A stretch of DNA of 64,000 nucleotides from Pseudonocardia abyssalis (GCF_019263705.2 NZ_JADQDK010000001.1:3348001-3412000); one strand, 5' to 3'; positions 8,660-19,492 are shown, counted from the first letter of the stretch. Numbers and translations are program-made. Notes: generated by a model not told the origin, from the sequence alone.

Positions 8660-9100
8660 ATGGACCCGATGGACCGGAGGATCGTCGGCCTCCTCCTCGA
8701 CGACGCCGACCGCACCTACGCCCAGCTCGGTAGGGCGGTGTCGCTCTCGCCCGCCGCGGTGCACGAGCGGGTGCGCAGGCTCCGCTCCTCCGGGGTCATC
8801 CGGCGGACGACGGTGGAGGTGGATCCCGACGCGCTCGGCGTCGACGTCCTCGCGTTCGTCCTGCTCGACACCGAGGGCTGGGCCCGCGATCACGTGTTCG
8901 CCGCGGCGGAGGCCGACCCGCGCGTCGAGGAGGCGCACTCCGTCGCGGGCAACAGCAACTTCCTGCTCAAGGTGCGCGCGTCCGGCCCCGACGGGCTGGA
9001 GGACGTGCTGCGCATGCTCTACCAGGTGAAGGGCGTGGTCCGGACCCGCACGATCACGGTGCTGCGCCGGGGGTTCGAGCGGGGCGTCGCGTTGCCGTAG
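8660..9100 (+). CDS. Lrp/AsnC-family transcriptional regulator
   Basis: A 146-residue Lrp/AsnC protein. The N-terminal winged HTH spans about residues 3-60 (DPMDRRIVGLLLDDADRTYA, with recognition helix around SPAAVHERVRRL), followed by the RAM ligand-binding domain with the typical G-N-x-(D/N) turn VAGNSNFLLKV. The ATG at 8660 gives the standard MDxxDRRI start. It is divergent from the MFS transporter and separated by two matching palindromes, so autoregulation and control of the exporter by an amino acid or related ligand is the likeliest role. The ligand is not predictable from sequence. Confidence 0.93.
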   Translation: MDPMDRRIVGLLLDDADRTYAQLGRAVSLSPAAVHERVRRLRSSGVIRRTTVEVDPDALGVDVLAFVLLDTEGWARDHVFAAAEADPRVEEAHSVAGNSNFLLKVRASGPDGLEDVLRMLYQVKGVVRTRTITVLRRGFERGVALP

Positions 9101-9133
9101 CCCTACCGACGCGGCGACGCGGCGACGCGGGGG

Positions 9134-10747
9134 TCAGCCGGCGGGGACGAGTGCGTGGCGCAGGGCGGCGTAGGCCAGCGCGTCGACGAGCGCCAGCCAG
9201 GACGCCTCGACGACGTTGCCGTGCACGCCGACCGTCGTCCACTCCCCCGCCTTGTCCGACGACCCGATCAGCACCCGCGTGACCGCACCGGTGCCGCGCG
9301 TGAGGATGCGGACCTTGTAGTCGGTCAGGTCGACGTCGGCGAGCCACGGGCACGACGGGGTGAGCGCTCCGCGCAGGGCCGCGTCGAGGGCGTTGACGGG
9401 GCCGTTGCCCTCGCGGGTCGCGATGAGCCGCTCCCCGTCGACGACGATCTTGACGGTCGCCTCGGCCACGATCTCGCCGTCGGCGCGCCGCTCGGTGATG
9501 ACGCGGTAGGACTCCAGCTCGAACGGTGCGGTCCCGGCGTCGCCGCGGGCGGTGCGCATGAGCAGTTCCAACGAGGCGTCCGCGGCCTCGAACGACCAGC
9601 CGTGCGCCTCGCGCTCCTTCACGGTCGCCACGACCTGCGACACCGCGTCGGGATGGCCGGCCAGGTCGATGCCGAGCTCGGTGCTCTTGAGCTCGACGCT
9701 GGCCCGGCCGGCCATCTCGGTGACGAGGATCCGCTGCCCGTTGCCGACGTCCACGGGGTTCATGTGGTTGTACAGCTCCGGGTCCACCTTGATCGCACTC
9801 GCGTGCAGGCCCGCCTTGTGGGCGAACGCTGACGTCCCGACATAGGCCTGGTGGGTGTCGGGAGCGATGTTGGCGATCTCCGCCAACGCGTGCGAGGTGC
9901 GGGTCATCTCCGCCAGGGATCCGTCCGGTAGGACGGGCATCCCCAACTTGGTCACCAGGTTCCCGACCACGGCGAACAGATCGGCGTTGCCGGCCCGCTC
10001 CCCGTAGCCGTTCGCGGTGCACTGGACGTGCGTGGCGCCGGCCTGCACCGCGGCCACCGAGTTGGCGACCGCGCAGCCGGTGTCGTCCTGGCAGTGGATG
10101 CCGAGGCGGAAGCCCGTGCGGGCCGCCACCTCGGCCACCACCTCGGCGATCCCCAGGGGGAGCATGCCGCCGTTCGTGTCGCACAGCACCGCGACGTCGG
10201 CGCCCGCCCCGACGGCTGCTTCCAGCACGCGCAGAGCGGTGTCGGGGTCGAACGCGTAGCCGTCGAAGAAGTGCTCCGCGTCGACGAAGACCCGGCGGCC
10301 CTCCCCGACGAGGAACGCCACCGTGTCGGCGACCATCGCGCAGTTCTCCGCCGTGTCGGTGCGCAGCGCGCGCTCGACGTGGCGGCGGTCGGACTTCGCG
10401 ACCAGCGTGACGACCGGGGCCGCGCTGTCCAGCAGCGCCCGGACCTGCGGGTCCTGCGCCGCCGTCGTGCCGGGGCGCCGGGTCGCCCCGAACGCCACCA
10501 GTGCGGCGTGGCGCAGGTCGAGCTCCCCCGCCGCGGCACGGGCGAAGAACTCGGTGTCCTTCGGCATCGCACCCGGCCAGCCGCCCTCGACGTAGCCGAC
10601 GCCGAGCGCGTCGAGGTGCCGGGCGACGGCGAGCTTGTCGGCCACCGAGTAGGAGATGCCCTCGCGCTGTGCACCGTCGCGCAGTGTCGTGTCGTAGACG
10701 TGGAAGGCGTCGCCGAGCGGGGTGGCGGCAGGGGTGGTCCGGAACAT
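9134..10747 (-). CDS. cimA: (R)-citramalate synthase
   Basis: Claisen-type enzyme that condenses pyruvate and acetyl-CoA to citramalate, the threonine-independent entry into isoleucine synthesis. 537 residues: the TIM-barrel catalytic domain carries YDTTLRDGAQREG near residues 18-30 and the metal/catalytic segments HCQDDTGCAVAN and ANGYGERAGNADL; the C-terminal allosteric domain starts near residue 400. Length and the RDGAQREGISYS signature fit the CimA branch rather than 2-isopropylmalate synthase. The ATG at 10747 follows AGGAG with 6-nt spacing. A leader peptide with consecutive Ile codons and an intrinsic terminator precede it, consistent with isoleucine-pathway control. A homocitrate-type activity is the main alternative. 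Confidence 0.93.
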   Translation of the reverse strand: MFRTTPAATPLGDAFHVYDTTLRDGAQREGISYSVADKLAVARHLDALGVGYVEGGWPGAMPKDTEFFARAAAGELDLRHAALVAFGATRRPGTTAAQDPQVRALLDSAAPVVTLVAKSDRRHVERALRTDTAENCAMVADTVAFLVGEGRRVFVDAEHFFDGYAFDPDTALRVLEAAVGAGADVAVLCDTNGGMLPLGIAEVVAEVAARTGFRLGIHCQDDTGCAVANSVAAVQAGATHVQCTANGYGERAGNADLFAVVGNLVTKLGMPVLPDGSLAEMTRTSHALAEIANIAPDTHQAYVGTSAFAHKAGLHASAIKVDPELYNHMNPVDVGNGQRILVTEMAGRASVELKSTELGIDLAGHPDAVSQVVATVKEREAHGWSFEAADASLELLMRTARGDAGTAPFELESYRVITERRADGEIVAEATVKIVVDGERLIATREGNGPVNALDAALRGALTPSCPWLADVDLTDYKVRILTRGTGAVTRVLIGSSDKAGEWTTVGVHGNVVEASWLALVDALAYAALRHALVPAG

Positions 10748-10768
10748 CTCGATCTCCTCATCGGCAAC

Positions 10769-10799
10769 AAAAAAGACCCCTCGCGGATGCGAGAGGTCT
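10769..10799 (-). terminator. Intrinsic terminator in cimA leader (attenuator)
   Basis: On the minus strand an 11-bp stem (AGACCTCTCGC with GCGAGGGGTCT, one G-U pair) and 4-nt loop is followed by six T, 22 nt before the cimA start. Because it lies inside the 5' leader it would stop transcription before the gene. Upstream, the end of the leader-peptide reading frame (GCGCGACGGCT) can pair with AGCCGCCGCGC, giving a competing structure. Confidence 0.85.
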
Positions 10800-10818
10800 G
10801 CGCGGCGGCTGGATGGAG

Positions 10819-10872
10819 CTAGCCGTCGCGCCTGCCGATAATGATCACGGTGCTGTACACGTGGCCGAGCAT
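10819..10872 (-). CDS. cimA leader peptide
   Basis: A 17-codon reading frame encoding MLGHVYSTVIIIGRRDG, starting at ATG 10872 behind a strong GGGAGGG ribosome site and ending at TAG 10819. Codons 9-12 are Val-Ile-Ile-Ile (GTG ATC ATT ATC), followed directly by the terminator hairpin of the leader. Slow translation of the Ile codons would alter folding downstream and permit read-through into cimA. It is otherwise too short for a functional protein. Confidence 0.8.
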   Translation of the reverse strand: MLGHVYSTVIIIGRRDG

Positions 10873-11011
10873 GGCACGGACCCTCCCGACCTGTCACCCG
10901 GCCGTCCCACATCGCGGGACAGCGGTAGGCACCTCCGCCGGCGATCCACCAGGGTGCTTGCAGCGACCGTGTGCACCGCCGCACGAGGTCTCGTCAGCGA
11001 AAGGTGTCGCC

Positions 11012-11320
11012 TTGTACCAGCTCACCGCCCTCTACAACCACCCCGAGGACCCGGCCGCGTTCGACAAGCACTACACCGAGGTGCACGCGGTGATCGCGAA
11101 GAAGATCCCCGGCCTGCTCCGCTACACGATCAGCCACCCCGGCCCCGACCCCGAGGGCAACAAGCCCCCGTACTACCTGGTCGCGGTGCTCGACTTCGCC
11201 GACGAGGCCGCGTTCGGCGCGGGCATGGGCGGGGAGCACGGTCAGGCCGCCGTGGCCGACCTCCCGAACTTCGCGGGCGCGGGGGTGGCGCTCCTGACCG
11301 GCGAGGCGAACGAGGCCTGA
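11012..11320 (+). CDS. EthD-family small protein
   Basis: A 102-residue ferredoxin-like alpha/beta-barrel protein of the EthD family: YQLTALYNHPEDPAAFDKHY at the start and the EVHAVIAKKIPGLLRYTI segment that follows are typical of these dimeric proteins, several of which are needed for degradation pathways. The TTG at 11012 is chosen because AAAGGTG stands 5 nt before it and because the upstream extension of the frame is not protein-like and runs over the cimA leader on the other strand. It is a single gene, divergent from cimA. Specific role unknown. Confidence 0.82.
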   Translation: MYQLTALYNHPEDPAAFDKHYTEVHAVIAKKIPGLLRYTISHPGPDPEGNKPPYYLVAVLDFADEAAFGAGMGGEHGQAAVADLPNFAGAGVALLTGEANEA

Positions 11321-11338
11321 GCTCGCCGCCCCGAAATG

Positions 11339-11389
11339 GCAGCAAAGCCACTGTGCCGCCAGGAGACGGCAGCACAGTGGCTTTGCTGC
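11339..11389. repeat. Long hairpin with AAAGCCACT core (copy 1)
   Basis: Two 22-nt arms (11339-11360, 11368-11389) separated by 7 nt, with one mismatch position. The arm contains GCAAAGCCACTGTG. It starts 19 bp after the EthD stop and should act as a terminator; closely similar hairpins occur at 12434 and 32363. Confidence 0.85.
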
Positions 11390-11444
11390 AACGGGATTCT
11401 CCGAACGCCCACGGTGCGCGGACCTCTCGGGTGACCATCCGGGC

Positions 11445-12437
11445 ATGGGCTCAGCTCGCACCCCCACCGCCCGCCGGAGTCAGCGGCTGCGCGTCGTGTT
11501 CCCGGACGGCGTGGCCACCGCCCGCCGACTCGTCGCCGCCGGGATCCCCGAACGGACCGTCTACAACCGCTGCCGCGACGGAGGTCCCTGGCGGCGGCTG
11601 CTGCCGGGGGTGGTCCTGCTCAGCAACGGCGAGCCCAGCCTCGATCAGCTCGTCCGGGCCGCGCTCCTGTTCGGCGGGCCACTCACGTTGCTGACCGGCG
11701 TCGAGGCCTGCCGCCGGCACGGGCTGCGCCGCGGACCCGCGCGATCACCCGTCCCGCGCGGGCGGCCGACGATCTCCATTCTCGTGCCGGACTCGCGCCA
11801 GCTCCGGTCGACGGGCTTCGTCGAGGTCTCCCGGACCGGTCGGATGCCACCACCACACGTCCGCGACGGCGTTCCGCTCGCCCCGATCGTGCGCGCCTGC
11901 GCCGACGCGGTGCGGGGCCTGGAGTCGGCGGCCGAGATGACCGAGCTGATGTCCGACGCGGTGCAGCGGGGCCTCTGCACGGTCGCCGCGCTGGCCGGAG
12001 AGCTCGCCGAGGGGTCGCGCCGACTGACCGCGACGCCGGCGGAGGTGCTGCGCGACGTCGCCGACGGCGTCCGCTCGACGGCCGAGCGGGACGCGAAGCG
12101 GCTGTGGGCCCGGTCCGGACTGCCCGAACCCTGGTGGAACGCGCCCGTCCACGCTCCCGACGGGAGACTGCTGGGCAAGGCCGACTGCTGGCTCGACGAC
12201 GTCGCGATGGCCTGGGAGATCGAGTCCAGCGAGTGGCACCTCAGCCCCGCCGACCACGACTACACCGTCGACCGCGCCGCGCGGTTCACCTCGGCGGGCG
12301 TCGTCTACCTCGCGAGCAAGCCGAAGAAGATCCTCCGGAGCGGACCGGAGGTGCTGGAGGTCCTGCGGGCGGCGTACGCGCACGCGGCGTCCCGGCCCCG
12401 ACCGGCGGTTCACGCGGTCGACCCGCGCCTGCGGTAA
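11445..12437 (+). CDS. AbiEi-like protein with endonuclease-type C-terminus
   Basis: A 330-residue protein of a type widespread in actinobacteria. The N-terminal region (about residues 20-60, with RRLVAAGIPERTVYNRC and GPWRRLLPGVVLL) resembles the winged-helix domain of AbiEi antitoxins. The C-terminal third has a restriction-endonuclease-like pattern (GKADCWLDD, then WEIESSEWH with acidic residues spaced like a Vsr-type nuclease core). No AbiEii-type nucleotidyltransferase toxin is adjacent, so a toxin-antitoxin function is unsupported. The gene is flanked by two copies of the same hairpin (11339 and 12434), the second overlapping its stop codon, and sits alone between cimA and leuB. Function unknown. 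Confidence 0.75.
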   Translation: MGSARTPTARRSQRLRVVFPDGVATARRLVAAGIPERTVYNRCRDGGPWRRLLPGVVLLSNGEPSLDQLVRAALLFGGPLTLLTGVEACRRHGLRRGPARSPVPRGRPTISILVPDSRQLRSTGFVEVSRTGRMPPPHVRDGVPLAPIVRACADAVRGLESAAEMTELMSDAVQRGLCTVAALAGELAEGSRRLTATPAEVLRDVADGVRSTAERDAKRLWARSGLPEPWWNAPVHAPDGRLLGKADCWLDDVAMAWEIESSEWHLSPADHDYTVDRAARFTSAGVVYLASKPKKILRSGPEVLEVLRAAYAHAASRPRPAVHAVDPRLR

Positions 12438-12478
12438 AGCCACTGTGCTGCCGTGTCGTGGCGGCACAGTGGCTTTAC
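12434..12478. repeat. Long hairpin with AAAGCCACT core (copy 2)
   Basis: Arms 12434-12452 and 12460-12478 (19 nt each, one mismatch) around a 7-nt loop. It contains the TAA stop of the AbiEi-like gene and lies between convergent genes, so it can terminate transcription from both sides. Core sequence GTAAAGCCACTGTGC is nearly that of copy 1. Confidence 0.85.
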
Positions 12479-12498
12479 TGCCATTCAGGGGCCGGCGG

Positions 12499-13536
<1,038 letters not shown>

Positions 13537-13636
13537 GACTGGGTTTCCTCTCGTGACTGGACCCGCGTGTTCCTCCGACTACCGACGGGCCGAAACCGCA
13601 CGTTACCGGCCGCGATCAGGCCCCCACGGCGCGCCT

Positions 13637-13664
13637 CACCCCAACGGGGTCACCCCGTCGGGTG
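13637..13664 (-). terminator. Imperfect palindrome after serA
   Basis: CACCCCAACGGGGT followed directly by CACCCCGTCGGGTG forms a GC-rich imperfect hairpin 62 bp past the serA stop and upstream of leuB. It could terminate serA or be part of the leuB control region; nothing decides between these. The rest of the 189-bp gap shows no further clear signal. Confidence 0.4.
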
Positions 13665-13725
13665 AAACCGCGCCCCAGCGGACCCGACGGGCCCGCGACA
13701 CGCCCCCGAGCGGGCCAATGCGCCC

Positions 13726-15330
13726 TCAGTCGTCGAAGGAGATCAGCCGGGTGATGCGCGCCCCGACCGAGGCGCCGATCGGCTCCAGAACGCCCGGGTC
13801 GACGGGCCGGTCGACGCGCAGCAGCATGATCGCGTCGGAGCCGTCGGTGGTCTGGCTGATCTGCGCGGCCTCGATGTTGACCGCGGCCTCCCCCAGCAGC
13901 GAACCGACGCGGCCCATCACGCCGGGGCGGTCGCCGTACTCGAGCAGCAGGACCTCACCCTCGGCGCGCAGGTCGAAGTGTCGGCCGTTGACCTCCACCA
14001 GCTTCTGCACCTGCGAGCGGCCGGTCAGCGTGCCGGAGACGGTGATCGACTCGCCGTCGGGCATCGCCGCGCGCAGCTGCACGACCGAGCGGAAGTTCTC
14101 GCTCTCCGGTGCCGTCGTCAGTTCGACGTCGACGCCCCGCTCGGCGGCCAGCGCCGGCGTGTTGACGAACGTGACCTGGTCCTCGACGACGTGCGTGAAC
14201 AGCCCGCGCAGCGCCGCGAGCTGCAGCACCGACACGTCCTCGGACGCCAGCTCACCGGAGACGTCGACGGTGATCGTGCTCGGCACGCGCCCGGCCACGG
14301 CGTAGAGCACGGTTCCCAGCTTCTGCGTCAGCGGCAGCCACGGGCGCACCTCCTCGCCGACGACGCCACCGACCTGCACGTTGACGGCGTCCGGCACGAA
14401 CTCCCCGGCCAGCGCGAGCTGCACCGACCGCGCGACGTCGGTGCCCGCGCGGTCCTGCGCCTCGTCGGTGGACGCGCCCAGGTGCGGGGTGACGACGATC
14501 TGCGGGATCTCGAACAGCGGGCTCGACGTCGTGGGCTCGTCGACGTAGACGTCGATCCCCGCCCCGCCGACGTGCCCGCTGCGTACGGCCTCCGCCAGCG
14601 CGTCCTCGTCGACCAGGCCACCGCGCGCGGCGTTGACGATGATCACACCGGGCTTCGTGATCGCGAGCTGGTCCTTGCCGATGAGCCCGAGCGTCTCCGG
14701 GGTCTTGGGCAGGTGGATCGAGATCAGCTCGGCCCGCGTGAGGAGCTCGTCGAGCGAGACGAGCTCGATGCCCAGCTGCGCGGCGCGGGCCGGCGCGACG
14801 TACGGGTCGTAGGCGATGAGCTCGACACCGAACGCCGCGAGGCGCTGCGCGACCAGCTGGCCGATCTTGCCGAGGCCGACGATGCCTGCGACCTTGCCGT
14901 TGATCTCGGTGCCGGTCAGCGAGCTGCGGGCCCACTTGCCGGCGCGCAGCGACGCGTCGGCCGCCGGGATGTGGCGGGCGGCGGCGAGCATCAGCGCGAC
15001 GGCGTGCTCGGCGGCGGAGACGATGTTGGAGGTCGGCGCGTTCACGACCATCACGCCGCGGGCGGTGGCCGCGGGGACGTCGACGTTGTCGAGGCCCACA
15101 CCCGCGCGCGCGACGACCTTGAGCCGGGTCGACGCGGCGAGCGCCTCGGCGTCGACCTGGGTGGCCGAGCGGACGAGCAGCGCGTCGGCGTCGGCGATGG
15201 CGGCCAGGAACGCGGGGCGGTCGGTGCCGTCGACGTGGCGGATCTCGACGTCGTCGCCCAGCAACGAGACCGCGGACGGCGCGAGCTTCTCGGCGAGCAG
15301 TACGACAGGGCGGGTGGCAGCGTTGCTCAC
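13726..15330 (-). CDS. serA: D-3-phosphoglycerate dehydrogenase
   Basis: First committed enzyme of serine synthesis, oxidising 3-phosphoglycerate with NAD. 534 residues in the long actinobacterial form: substrate and NAD domains (GLGKIGQLVAQRL Rossmann motif, catalytic NAARGGLVDEDAL and TPHLGASTDEAQ with the essential His), an intervening ASB domain, and a C-terminal ACT domain (EYGDRPGVMGRVGSLLGEA) for serine feedback. The GTG at 15330 gives the usual start SNAATRPVVLLAEKL; the frame stays open upstream but that part is not protein-like. Its position between leuB and ilvC matches Rv2996c. Confidence 0.96.
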   Translation of the reverse strand: MSNAATRPVVLLAEKLAPSAVSLLGDDVEIRHVDGTDRPAFLAAIADADALLVRSATQVDAEALAASTRLKVVARAGVGLDNVDVPAATARGVMVVNAPTSNIVSAAEHAVALMLAAARHIPAADASLRAGKWARSSLTGTEINGKVAGIVGLGKIGQLVAQRLAAFGVELIAYDPYVAPARAAQLGIELVSLDELLTRAELISIHLPKTPETLGLIGKDQLAITKPGVIIVNAARGGLVDEDALAEAVRSGHVGGAGIDVYVDEPTTSSPLFEIPQIVVTPHLGASTDEAQDRAGTDVARSVQLALAGEFVPDAVNVQVGGVVGEEVRPWLPLTQKLGTVLYAVAGRVPSTITVDVSGELASEDVSVLQLAALRGLFTHVVEDQVTFVNTPALAAERGVDVELTTAPESENFRSVVQLRAAMPDGESITVSGTLTGRSQVQKLVEVNGRHFDLRAEGEVLLLEYGDRPGVMGRVGSLLGEAAVNIEAAQISQTTDGSDAIMLLRVDRPVDPGVLEPIGASVGARITRLISFDD

Positions 15331-15431
15331 GGCGGTTGCAGGGCTCCCGGATCGGTGGCTGGTACCCCGTGATCCTAGTTGCGCAGCTCGACGCCGGTCG
15401 CGGCGACGTGAGCACGGTGACGGGACCGCCG

Positions 15432-15934
15432 TCACGTCTCGTCGGCCACGCCCCTGCACCTCAGGATCCGGCCGCCGACGATCGACAGCACCGCCCACAC
15501 CGCGAACGCCCGGACACCGATGCGGGGAACGCCGGCAGCGAGAGCACGAATCCGCTCGCGGGGATCAGGGATCCCATCCAGCCGCGGTGCGTCAGCCCGG
15601 TCGGCGTGCCGGGCGCGAACCACCCCCGCCGGGAGACCACGGCCACCAGCACCGCGAACGTGCCCAGCTGCACGGCCTGCGCCACGGCGTACGGGGCGAA
15701 GCGCACGAGGTCGGCCCGCCCCTCGGTGAGCACGCGCGTCAGGAACGGGTTGATCACGACGAGGAACAGCCACACCAGCTCGAGCCACACGATCGGCCCG
15801 TCGGCGCGGCGGTCGTGGCCGCGGGGGTCGTCGCAGTGGGAGTCGTCGCAGTGGGAGTCGTCGCAGTGGGAGTCGTCGCAGTGGGGGTCGTCGCAGTGGC
15901 GGTGGCGCCGGTACCCGCGCAACGGCCCTGACAC
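15432..15934 (-). pseudogene. TMEM175-like (DUF1211) channel remnant, frameshifted
   Basis: Recognisable part: WLELVWLFLVVINPFLTRVL, then a helix PYAVAQAVQLGTFAVLVAVV and SLIPASGFVLSLPAF, which match the second half of bacterial TMEM175-type potassium channels. The frame then breaks near 15530: the continuing helix (GVRAFAVWAVLSIVGG, ending at the TGA at 15432) is in another frame. The first helices, including the channel signature helix, are missing; instead the 5' part is five 15-bp repeats translated as C-D-D-(S/P)-H units. Both ends damaged and repeat-filled, so a decaying gene is the best reading; an assembly error could explain the frameshift but not the missing N-terminus. Confidence 0.65.
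15826..15900. repeat. 15-bp tandem repeat, five copies
   Basis: Five contiguous copies of (A/G)GTCGTCGCAGTGGG with only first/last-base variation. The unit length keeps the minus-strand frame open (Cys-Asp-Asp-Ser/Pro-His). It sits at the broken 5' end of the TMEM175-like remnant. Confidence 0.95.
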
Positions 15935-15935
15935 G

Positions 15936-15984
15936 GACGAACGGCACCTCCGTCCACCCGGAGTGGACGGAGGTGCCGTTCGTC
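15936..15984. terminator. Strong hairpin downstream of ilvC
   Basis: Perfect 22-bp stem (15936-15957 and 15963-15984) with a 5-nt loop, 16 bp past the ilvC stop. It ends the ilvBNC operon and also separates it from the TMEM175-like remnant. Confidence 0.9.
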
Positions 15985-16000
15985 GCGGAGACGGGGACGA

Positions 16001-17014
<1,014 letters not shown>

Positions 17015-17020
17015 TTAGCT

Positions 17021-17530
17021 CTAGCGGACAGCGGTGGCGGTGATGGAGCGCGGGCCCCGGCCGACGGCGATGGTGCCGGACTGGACCATCTCGCGGATGC
17101 CGAACGGCTCCAGGTTCTTGAGCAGCGCGGCGATCTTCTCGGCCGTGCCGGTGGCCTCGACGGTCAGGGCCTCCGGCGTGACGTCGACGGCGTGCGCGCG
17201 GAACAGGTCGACGATCTCCAGGACCTGGCTGCGCACGGCGGGATCGGCGCGGACCTTGACCAGCAGCAGCTCGCGCTGCACGGACCCGCCCGGCTCCAGC
17301 TCCACGATCTTGATGACGTGCACCAGCTTGTTGAGCTGCTTGGTGACCTGCTCGAGCGGCAGGTCCTCGACCGCCACGACGATCGTCATGCGGGAGACCC
17401 CGACCTGCTCGGTGGGGCCGACGGCGAGGGACACGATGTTGAAGCCGCGCCGCGAGAACAGCCCGGAGACGCGCGCGAGCACGCCGGGCTTGTCCTCGAC
17501 GAGGACGGACAGGGTGTGACGCTCGATCAT
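17021..17530 (-). CDS. ilvN: Acetolactate synthase small (regulatory) subunit
   Basis: Regulatory subunit of acetohydroxyacid synthase, conferring valine feedback and stimulating IlvB. 169 residues: N-terminal ACT domain starts [20 protein letters not shown] and contains [14 protein letters not shown], followed by the ALS_ss_C domain (RELLLVKV to the end). The start ATG at 17530 overlaps the ilvB stop by 4 nt (ATGA), so translation is coupled and subunits can be made in proportion. Confidence 0.97.
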   Translation of the reverse strand: MIERHTLSVLVEDKPGVLARVSGLFSRRGFNIVSLAVGPTEQVGVSRMTIVVAVEDLPLEQVTKQLNKLVHVIKIVELEPGGSVQRELLLVKVRADPAVRSQVLEIVDLFRAHAVDVTPEALTVEATGTAEKIAALLKNLEPFGIREMVQSGTIAVGRGPRSITATAVR

Positions 17531-19455
17531 GACTCGTCCTGGTCGTTCGCGGCCTGATCCTGCTGGGCCTCGGCCGTGACCGCCGCGATCGTCCCGGTGT
17601 CGGCGACGAGCTCGTCGCCGTCGAACAGCGGGCGGATGTTGCGGGCGGCCATGATCTCGTCGTTGCCGGTGCCCGCGGCGACCATCGGCCACACCTGGGC
17701 GTCGGCACCGACGACGAAGTCGATGACGACCGGGCGGTCGTTGATCGCCATGGCCTCGTTGATCACGCGGTCGACCTCGTCCTTCGACTCCGCGCGCAGC
17801 CCGACGCAGCCCATCGCCTCGGCGAGCAGCTTGAAGTCGGGGATGCGGTGCTTGTGCGTGCCGAGGTCGGTGTTGGAGTAGCGCTCCTTGTAGAACAGGT
17901 TCTGCCACTGCCGGACCATGCCCAGGTTGCCGTTGTTGATGACGGCGACCTTGATCGGGATGCCCTCGATCGCACAGGTCGCGAGCTCCTGGTTGGTCAT
18001 CTGGAAGCAGCCGTCGCCGTCGATGCACCACACCACGGCGTCGGGCCGCGACACCTTCGCGCCCATCGCGGCCGGCACGGCGAAGCCCATCGTGCCGAGG
18101 CCGCCGGAGTTGAGCCAGGACCGCGGCTTCTCGTACTTGACGAACTGCGCGGCCCACATCTGGTGCTGCCCGACGCCCGCGGCGTACACGGCGTCCGGGC
18201 CGGCGATCTGCCCGATCCGCTCGATGACGTACTCGGGCGACAGCGAGCCGTCGGCCGGCCAGGTGTAGCCGAGCGGGAAGCGCTCGCGCAGCTCGTCGAG
18301 CTGGGCCCACCACTGCGTCAGGTCGGCGGTGCCGCCCGCGCGCTCGGCCGTGACGGCGTCGATGAGGTCGCCGATGACCTCCTTGCAGTCCCCCACGATC
18401 GGGACGTCGGCGCGGCGGTTCTTGGAGATCTCCGCCGGGTCGATGTCGGCGTGCACGATCTGCGCGTGCGGCGCGAAGCTCGACAGCACCCCGGTGACCC
18501 GGTCGTCGAAGCGCGAGCCGAGCGCGACCAGCAGGTCGGCCTTCTGCATCGCGGCGACCGCGGCGACCGTGCCGTGCATGCCCGGCATGCCGACGTGCTG
18601 CGGGTGGCTGTCCGGGAACGCACCGCGCGCCATCAGCGTGGTGACGACCGGGATGCCGGTGAGCTCGGCCAGTTCCTTGAGCTCGTCCCAGGCCTGGGCC
18701 TTGAGGACGCCGCCGCCGACGTAGAACACCGGCTGCTTCGCCGCGCAGATGAGCTTCGCGGCCTCGCGGATCTGCTTGCCGTGCGGCCGGGTCGTCGGCC
18801 GGTAGCCGGGCAGCTCCATCTCGGCGGGCCAGGTGAAGGTCGTCTGCTCCTGCAGGACGTCCTTGGGGATGTCGACGAGGACGGGTCCGGGCCGGCCGGT
18901 GCTGGCCAGGTGGAACGCCTCGGTGATCGCCCTGGGGATGTCCTTGGCGTCGTGGACCAGCATGTTGTGCTTGGTCACCGGCATCGTGATGCCGGTGATG
19001 TCGGCCTCCTGGAACGCGTCCGTGCCGATCAGCGCCCGGGACTGCTGCCCGGTGATCGCGACGAGCGGGATCGAGTCCATGTGTGCGTCGGCGATCGGGG
19101 TGACGAGGTTCGTCGCCCCCGGGCCGGACGTGGCCATGCACACACCGACCTTGCCCGTGGCCTGCGCGTACCCGGTGGCTGCGTGGCCCCCGCCCTGCTC
19201 GTGGCGGACCAGGATGTGGCGGACGCGGGTGGAGTCGAGCAGCGGGTCGTACGCCGGGAGGATCGTGCCCCCCGGGATGCCGAACACGACCTCGCAACCG
19301 ATCTCCTCGAGCGAGCGCACGAGGGACTGCGCGCCGGTCATCGGCACCGCGTCGAAGCGCGGGGACTCGGCGCGCTGGCCGGGGACGGCCTGCGGGGCCG
19401 GCCGACCGGGCGGCGGCGCCGGTTTCGGTCCGGATCGGGGCGTGGCGGTGGTCAT
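17527..19455 (-). CDS. ilvB: Acetolactate synthase large (catalytic) subunit
   Basis: Thiamine-diphosphate and FAD enzyme that forms acetolactate and acetohydroxybutyrate. 642 residues: after a Pro-rich N-terminal extension of about 40 residues come the PYR domain ([14 protein letters not shown] with the ThDP glutamate nearby), the FAD-binding middle domain and the PP domain with the GDG-x26-NN motif ([18 protein letters not shown] to [10 protein letters not shown]). The ATG at 19455 is chosen because the 5' leader with an attenuator hairpin ends just before it; an upstream ATG at 19491 lies on the hairpin side. First gene of ilvBNC, divergent from the cfp6-like gene, as Rv3003c/Rv3004. Confidence 0.96.
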   Translation of the reverse strand: MTTATPRSGPKPAPPPGRPAPQAVPGQRAESPRFDAVPMTGAQSLVRSLEEIGCEVVFGIPGGTILPAYDPLLDSTRVRHILVRHEQGGGHAATGYAQATGKVGVCMATSGPGATNLVTPIADAHMDSIPLVAITGQQSRALIGTDAFQEADITGITMPVTKHNMLVHDAKDIPRAITEAFHLASTGRPGPVLVDIPKDVLQEQTTFTWPAEMELPGYRPTTRPHGKQIREAAKLICAAKQPVFYVGGGVLKAQAWDELKELAELTGIPVVTTLMARGAFPDSHPQHVGMPGMHGTVAAVAAMQKADLLVALGSRFDDRVTGVLSSFAPHAQIVHADIDPAEISKNRRADVPIVGDCKEVIGDLIDAVTAERAGGTADLTQWWAQLDELRERFPLGYTWPADGSLSPEYVIERIGQIAGPDAVYAAGVGQHQMWAAQFVKYEKPRSWLNSGGLGTMGFAVPAAMGAKVSRPDAVVWCIDGDGCFQMTNQELATCAIEGIPIKVAVINNGNLGMVRQWQNLFYKERYSNTDLGTHKHRIPDFKLLAEAMGCVGLRAESKDEVDRVINEAMAINDRPVVIDFVVGADAQVWPMVAAGTGNDEIMAARNIRPLFDGDELVADTGTIAAVTAEAQQDQAANDQDES

Positions 19456-19492
19456 CGGCTGCTCTGCCTCGCTGATGGTGGGAATGGGCATG

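Noticed and set aside
10769..10799. Hairpin in the cimA leader as a terminator for a plus-strand gene
   Set aside because: The T-run is on the minus strand and no plus-strand gene ends there; it faces cimA.
10841..11011. Upstream ATG extension of the EthD gene
   Set aside because: The extension covers the cimA leader on the other strand and is unlike the family; the TTG at 11012 has a proper ribosome site.
15826..15900. 15-bp direct repeats as CRISPR or iteron array
   Set aside because: The copies are perfectly contiguous without spacers and no replication or cas gene is near; best explained as slippage repeat.
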